64,000 nt of DNA from Hydractinia symbiolongicarpus. Its lineage: Eukaryota > Cnidaria > Hydrozoa > Anthoathecata > Hydractiniidae. The stretch covers positions 29,998,001 to 30,062,000 of the forward strand of contig NC_079882.1 of NCBI RefSeq assembly GCF_029227915.1, read 5' to 3'. Positions within the stretch are counted from its first letter, which is position 1, and the number at the start of each line of letters is the position of its first letter. Shown one piece after another: positions 58,301-64,000 of this stretch. The translations under genes were made by a program, and so were the position numbers. The notes beneath the pieces were generated by a model. That model was given only the letters and a program-made list of their open reading frames with translations. It made no database searches and was not told the DNA's origin.

Positions 58301-61300
58301 AACATGTATATAGCGATATTTTTCCGCTATTACTAGGTTGCATTGCTGTTAAGAGTGAAACGATTGACTGTGGGACTTTTTTAAACTGATTTTGAACTTT
58401 GACCTTAAAAAGGTGATAAATGAGCCAGTTGGACTCCAAGAAATAACATTCTTCTTAATTTGACATGATTGCTGGAACTCAGCGACTACACTGTACGCTG
58501 TGGTAGCGCTTTATTTAAAAATTAAGATAAATAAGTCATTTTTTACTGTGGGACCAATCCTAGCCCTTAGCTCGCGCTGAAGTAATAGAGACAGTTTCAA
58601 AAACTACATTTCATTGAATTTCCAACGGTGTCAATCTGTTTGAGTTACAACGGTTGCGTCACACATTCGTACCAAGATGTACTTAGTGATTTTTTTCCGA
58701 TGTTACTAAGTTGTATTGCTGTTAAGGGTGAAACGATTGGCTGTGGGACTTTATTAAACTGACTCTGGACTGTGACCTTATAAATGTGATAAATGAGCCA
58801 ATTGAACCCCAAAGAATTCTTCTTAATTTGACATGATTGCTGGAATTTAGCTATTACACTAGGCTGTGGGGTAGCGCTTTATTCGAAAATTTAGATAAAT
58901 AAGTCTTTTCTTACTGTGGGATTAATCCAGGCCGTTAGCACGCGCTGAAGAAATAAAGACATTCTCAAAAACTACATTTCATTGACTTGTTGGCGGTATC
59001 AATCCGTTTGAGTTATAACGGTTGCGTCACATGTTCGTACCATTATGTATTTAGTGATATTTTCCGACATTACTAAGTTATATCGCTTTTAACAGTGAAA
59101 TGATTGACTGTGGGACTTAATTGAACTGATTTTGGACTGTGACCTTATAAATGTGATAAGTGAGACAATTGGACTCCAAGAAATAACATTCTTCTTAATT
59201 TGACATGATTGCCGAAACTCAGCGTTTACATGGCCGCTTTGGTAGCGCTTTACTTAAAAATTAAGACAAATAAGTCATTTTTTACTGTGGGACCAATCCT
59301 AGCCGTTAACTTGCGCTGAAGAAATAGAGACAGTTTCAAAAACTATATTTCATTGACTTTCTAACGGTGTCAATTCGTTTGAGTTACAACGGTGGCGTCA
59401 CATATTCGTACCAACATGTATTTAGTGATATTTTTCCGATATTACTAAGTTATATCGCTTTTAACAGTGAAATGATTGACTGTGGGACTTAATTGAACTA
59501 ACTTTGGACTGTGACCTGATAAATGTGATAAATGAGCCAATTGAACCCCAAAGAATTCTTCTTAATTTGACATGATTGCTGGAATTTAGCTATTACACTA
59601 GGCTGTGGGGTAGCGCTTTATTCGAAAATTTAGATAAATAAGTCTTTTCTTACTGTGGGATTAATCCAGGCCGTTAGCACGCGCTGAAGAAATAAAGACA
59701 TTCTCAAAAACTACATTTCATTGACTTGTTGGCGGTATCAATCCGTTTGAGTTACAACGATTGCGTCACATATTCGTACCATTATGTATTTAGTGATATT
59801 TTCCGACATTACTAAGTTATATCGCTTTTAACAGTGAAATGATTGACTGTGGGATTTAATTGAACTAACTTTGGACTGTGACCTGATAAATGTGATAAAT
59901 AAGACAATTGGATTCCAAGAAATAACATTCTTCTTAACTTGACATGATTGCCGCAACTCAGCGATTACCCTGGGCGCTGTTGTAGCGCTTCATTTAAAAA
60001 TTTAGATAAATAAGTCATTCTTTACTGTGGGCCCAATCCTAGCCGTTATCGCGCGCAGAAAAAATAGCGACAGTTTCAAAAACTACATTTCATTGACTTT
60101 CTAACGGTGTCAATCCGTTTGAATAACAACGGTTGTGTCACATATTCCTACCAACGTGTATTTAGCGATATTTTCCGCTATTACTAGGTTGCATCGCTTT
60201 TATCAGTGAAACGATTGACTGTGGGACTTAATTGAACTGATTTTGGACTGTGACCTTATAAATGTGATAAGTGAGACAATTGGACTCCAAGAAATAACAT
60301 TCTTCTTAATTTGACATGATTGCCGAAACTCAGCGATTACATGGCCGCTTTGGTAGCGCTTTACTTAAAAATTAAGACAAATAGGTCATTTTTTACTGTG
60401 GGACCAATCCTAGCCGTTAACTTGCGCTGAAGAAATAGAGACAGTTTCAAAAACTATATTTCATTGACTTTCTAACGGTGTCAATTCGTTTGAGTTACAA
60501 CGGTGGCGTCACATATTCGTACCAACATGTATTTAGTGATATTTTTCCGATATTACTAAGTTATATCGCTTTTAACAGTGAAATGATTGACTGTGGGACT
60601 TAATTGGACTAACTTTTGACTGTGACCTGATAAATGTGATAAGTGAGCCAACTGCACTCGAAGACATAACATTCTTCTTAACTTGACTTGATTGCCGAAA
60701 GTCAACGATTGCATGGGCGCTGGGGTAGCGCTTCATTTAAAAATTAAGATAAATAAGTCATTTTTTACTGTGGGACCAATTCTAGCCGTTAGCTCGCGTT
60801 GAAGTTATTGAGACAGTTTCAAAAACTACATTTCATTGACTTTCTAACTGTGTGAATCCGTTTGAATTACAACGGTTGTGCCACATATTCGTACCAACAT
60901 GTATATAGCGATATTTTTCCGCTATTACTAGGTTGCATTGCTGTTAAGAGTGAAACGATTGACTGTGGGACTTTTTTAAACTGATTTTGAACTTTGACCT
61001 TAAAAAGGTGATAAATGAGCCAGTTGGACTCCAAGAAATAACATTCTTCTTAATTTGACATGATTGCTGGAACTCAGCGACTACACTGTACGCTGTGGTA
61101 GCGCTTTATTTAAAAATTAAGATAAATAAGTCATTTTTTACTGTGGGACCAATCCTAGCCCTTAGCTCGCGCTGAAGTAATAGAGACAGTTTCAAAAACT
61201 ACATTTCATTGAATTTCCAACGGTGTCAATCTGTTTGAGTTACAACGGTTGCGTCACACATTCGTACCAAGATGTACTTAGTGATTTTTTTCCGATGTTA

Positions 61301-64000
61301 CTAAGTTGTATTGCTGTTAAGGGTGAAACGATTGGCTGTGGGACTTTATTAAACTGACTCTGGACTGTGACCTTATAAATGTGATAAATGAGCCAATTGA
61401 ACCCCAAAGAATTCTTCTTAATTTGACATGATTGCTGGAATTTAGCTATTACACTAGGCTGTGGGGTAGCGCTTTATTCGAAAATTTAGATAAATAAGTC
61501 TTTTCTTACTGTGGGATTAATCCAGGCCGTTAGCACGCGCTGAAGAAATAAAGACATTCTCAAAAACTACATTTCATTGACTTGTTGGCGGTATCAATCC
61601 GTTTGAGTTATAACGGTTGCGTCACATGTTCGTACCATTATGTATTTAGTGATATTTTCCGACATTACTAAGTTATATCGCTTTTAACAGTGAAATGATT
61701 GACTGTTGGATTTAATTGAACTAACTTTGGACTGTGACCTGATAAATGTGATAAATCAGACAATTGGATTCCAAGAAATAACATTCTTCTTAACTTGACA
61801 TGATTGCCGCAACTCAGCGATTATCCTGGGCGCTGTGGTAGCGCTTCATTTAAAAATTTAGAAAAATAAGTCATTCTTTACCGTGGGCCCAATCCTAGCC
61901 GTTATCGCGCGCAGAAAAAATAGCGACAGTTTCAAAAACTACATTTCATTGACTTTCTAACGGTGTCAATCCGTTTGAATAACAACGGTTGTGTCACATA
62001 TTCCTACCAACGTGTATTTAGCGATATTTTTCCGCTATTACTAGGTTGCATCGCTTTTATCAGTGAAACGATTGACTGTGGGACTTAATTGAACTGATTT
62101 TGGACTGTGACCTTATAAATGTGATAAGTGAGACAATTGGACTCCAAGAAATAACATTCTTCTTAATTTGACATGATTGCCGAAACTCAGCGTTTACATG
62201 GCCGCTTTGGTAGCGCTTTACTTAAAAATTAAGACAAATAAGTCATTTTTTACTGTGGGACCAATCCTAGCCGTTAACTTGCGCTGAAGAAATAGAGACA
62301 GTTTCAAAAACTATATTTCATTGACTTTCTAACGGTGTCAATTCGTTTGAGTTACAACGGTGGCGTCACATATTCGTACCAACATGTATTTAGTGATATT
62401 TTTCCGATATTACTAAGTTATATCGCTTTTAAAAGTGAAATGATTGACTGTGGGACTTAATTGAACTAACTTTGGACTGTGACCTGATAAATGTGATAAA
62501 TGAGCCAATTGAACCCCAAAGAATTCTTCTTAATTTGACATGATTGCTGGAATTTAGCTATTACACTAGGCTGTGGGGTAGCGCTTTATTCGAAAATTTA
62601 GATAAATAAGTCTTTTCTTACTGTGGGATTAATCCAGGCCGTTAGCACGCGCTGAAGAAATAAAGACATTCTCAAAAACTACATTTCATTGACTTGTTGG
62701 CGGTATCAATCCGTTTGAGTTACAACGATTGCGTCACATATTCGTACCATTATGTATTTAGTGATATTTTCCGACATTACTAAGTTATATCGCTTTTAAC
62801 AGTGAAATGATTGACTGTGGGATTTAATTGAACTAACTTTGGACTGTGACCTGATAAATGTGATAAATAAGACAATTGGATTCCAAGAAATAACATTCTT
62901 CTTAACTTGACATGATTGCCGCAACTCAGCGATTACCCTGGGCGCTGTTGTAGCGCTTCATTTAAAAATTTAGATAAATAAGTCATTCTTTACTGTGGGC
63001 CCAATCCTAGCCGTTATCGCGCGCAGAAAAAATAGCGACAGTTTCAAAAACTACATTTCATTGACTTTCTAACGGTGTCAATCCGTTTGAATAACAACGG
63101 TTGTGTCACATATTCCTACCAACGTGTATTTAGCGATATTTTCCGCTATTACTAGGTTGCATCGCTTTTATCAGTGAAACGATTGACTGTGGGACTTTTT
63201 TAAACTGATTTTGAACTTTGACCTTAAAAAGGTGATAAATGAGCCAGTTGGACTCCAAGAAATAACATTCTTCTTAATTTGACATGATTGCTGGAACTCA
63301 GCGACTACACTGTACGCTGTGGTAGCGCTTTATTTAAAAATTAAGATAAATAAGTCATTTTTTACTGTGGGACCAATCCTAGCCCTTAGCTCGCGCTGAA
63401 GTAATAGAGACAGTTTCAAAAACTACATTTCATTGAATTTCCAACGGTGTCAATCTGTTTGAGTTACAACGGTTGCGTCACACATTCGTACCAAGATGTA
63501 CTTAGTGATTTTTTTCCGATGTTACTAAGTTGTATTGCTGTTAAGGGTGAAACGATTGGCTGTGGGACTTTATTAAACTGACTCTGGACTGTGACCTTAT
63601 AAATGTGATAAATCAGACAATTGGATTCCAAGAAATAACATTCTTCTTAACTTGACATGATTGCCGCAACTCAGCGATTATCCTGGGCGCTGTGGTAGCG
63701 CTTCATTTAAAAATTTAGAAAAATAAGTCATTCTTTACCGTGGGCCCAATCCTAGCCGTTATCGCGCGCAGAAAAAATAGCGACAGTTTCAAAAACTACA
63801 TTTCATTGACTTTCTAACGGTGTCAATCCGTTTGAATAACAACGGTTGTGTCACATATTCCTACCAACGTGTATTTAGCGATATTTTTCCGCTATTACTA
63901 GGTTGCATCGCTTTTATCAGTGAAACGATTGACTGTGGGACTTAATTGAACTGATTTTGGACTGTGACCTTATAAATGTGATAAGTGAGACAATTGGACT
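52390..64000 (+). repeat. Satellite array block D, runs off the window
   Basis: About 31 monomers, all +. A longer higher-order period is visible: the variant ACTTGACTTGATTGCCGAAA occurs at 55,118, 58,086 and 60,681, spacings of 2,968 and 2,595 that differ by one monomer (373). Other variant monomers (GGCCGCTTTGG, TTTAGCTATTACACTAGGC) recur in the same register. No gene or insertion in this block. Confidence 0.95.

Noticed and set aside
31290-64000. CRISPR-like array
   Set aside because: Repeats are ~372 bp, directly joined and have no unique spacers; eukaryotic satellite.

Overview
This window is animal nuclear DNA that is AT-rich, intron-bearing and dense in repeats. The mix of elements suggests a cnidarian, possibly a hydrozoan: a protein-primed DNA polymerase element of Polinton type, a Penelope-like element, a DIRS-like element, a LINE with a PHD-like finger, pogo-type elements and Helitrons. 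That assignment is inference; no species marker is present. Only two host genes could be supported. One is a single-exon ankyrin-repeat gene on the + strand (3396-4355). The other is a five-exon, GT-AG spliced PGAP2-like gene on the - strand (8406-11731), whose exon phases join into a 243-residue protein.

From 0 to 25 kb the host genes sit among decayed transposons. These are a small inverted-repeat element (952-1538), a fold-back (4988-5180), an internally deleted pogo-type element with an intact HIRAN-like passenger ORF (5695-6888), and a pogo/Tigger-like MITE inside a PGAP2 intron (8817-9329). A tRNA-derived SINE lies at about 12.16-12.41 kb, LINE 3' ends at 13.9 and 17.3-18.3 kb (the second nested inside a terminal-inverted-repeat element), a broken DIRS-like gag and RT at 14.9-16.2 kb, a THAP-like remnant at 20.0 kb and a Penelope-like element at 21.06-23.52 kb.

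From about 25.0 to 31.3 kb there is a decayed Polinton-like element. It has a SAP-like N-terminal segment, a family B DNA polymerase broken by stops and frameshifts, two small membrane-protein ORFs and two paralogous small Cys-pair ORFs. No integrase, packaging ATPase, protease or capsid gene is visible.

From about 31.29 kb to the window edge there is a large satellite array with a ~372-bp monomer, all in + orientation. It is organised into higher-order repeats and interrupted by three Helitron-like insertions, all on the - strand. Two of these are copies carried by a ~8.55-kb duplication. The third is present in one duplicate only; the other keeps the empty site.

The most interesting observation is that a diverged but clear copy of the same satellite monomer lies in inverted orientation on the other side of the Polinton (about 24,970-25,492). 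It ends at nearly the same monomer phase as the right-hand array begins. The simplest reading is that the satellite was born from, or captured as, the terminal inverted repeat of this Polinton. This is inference and testable.
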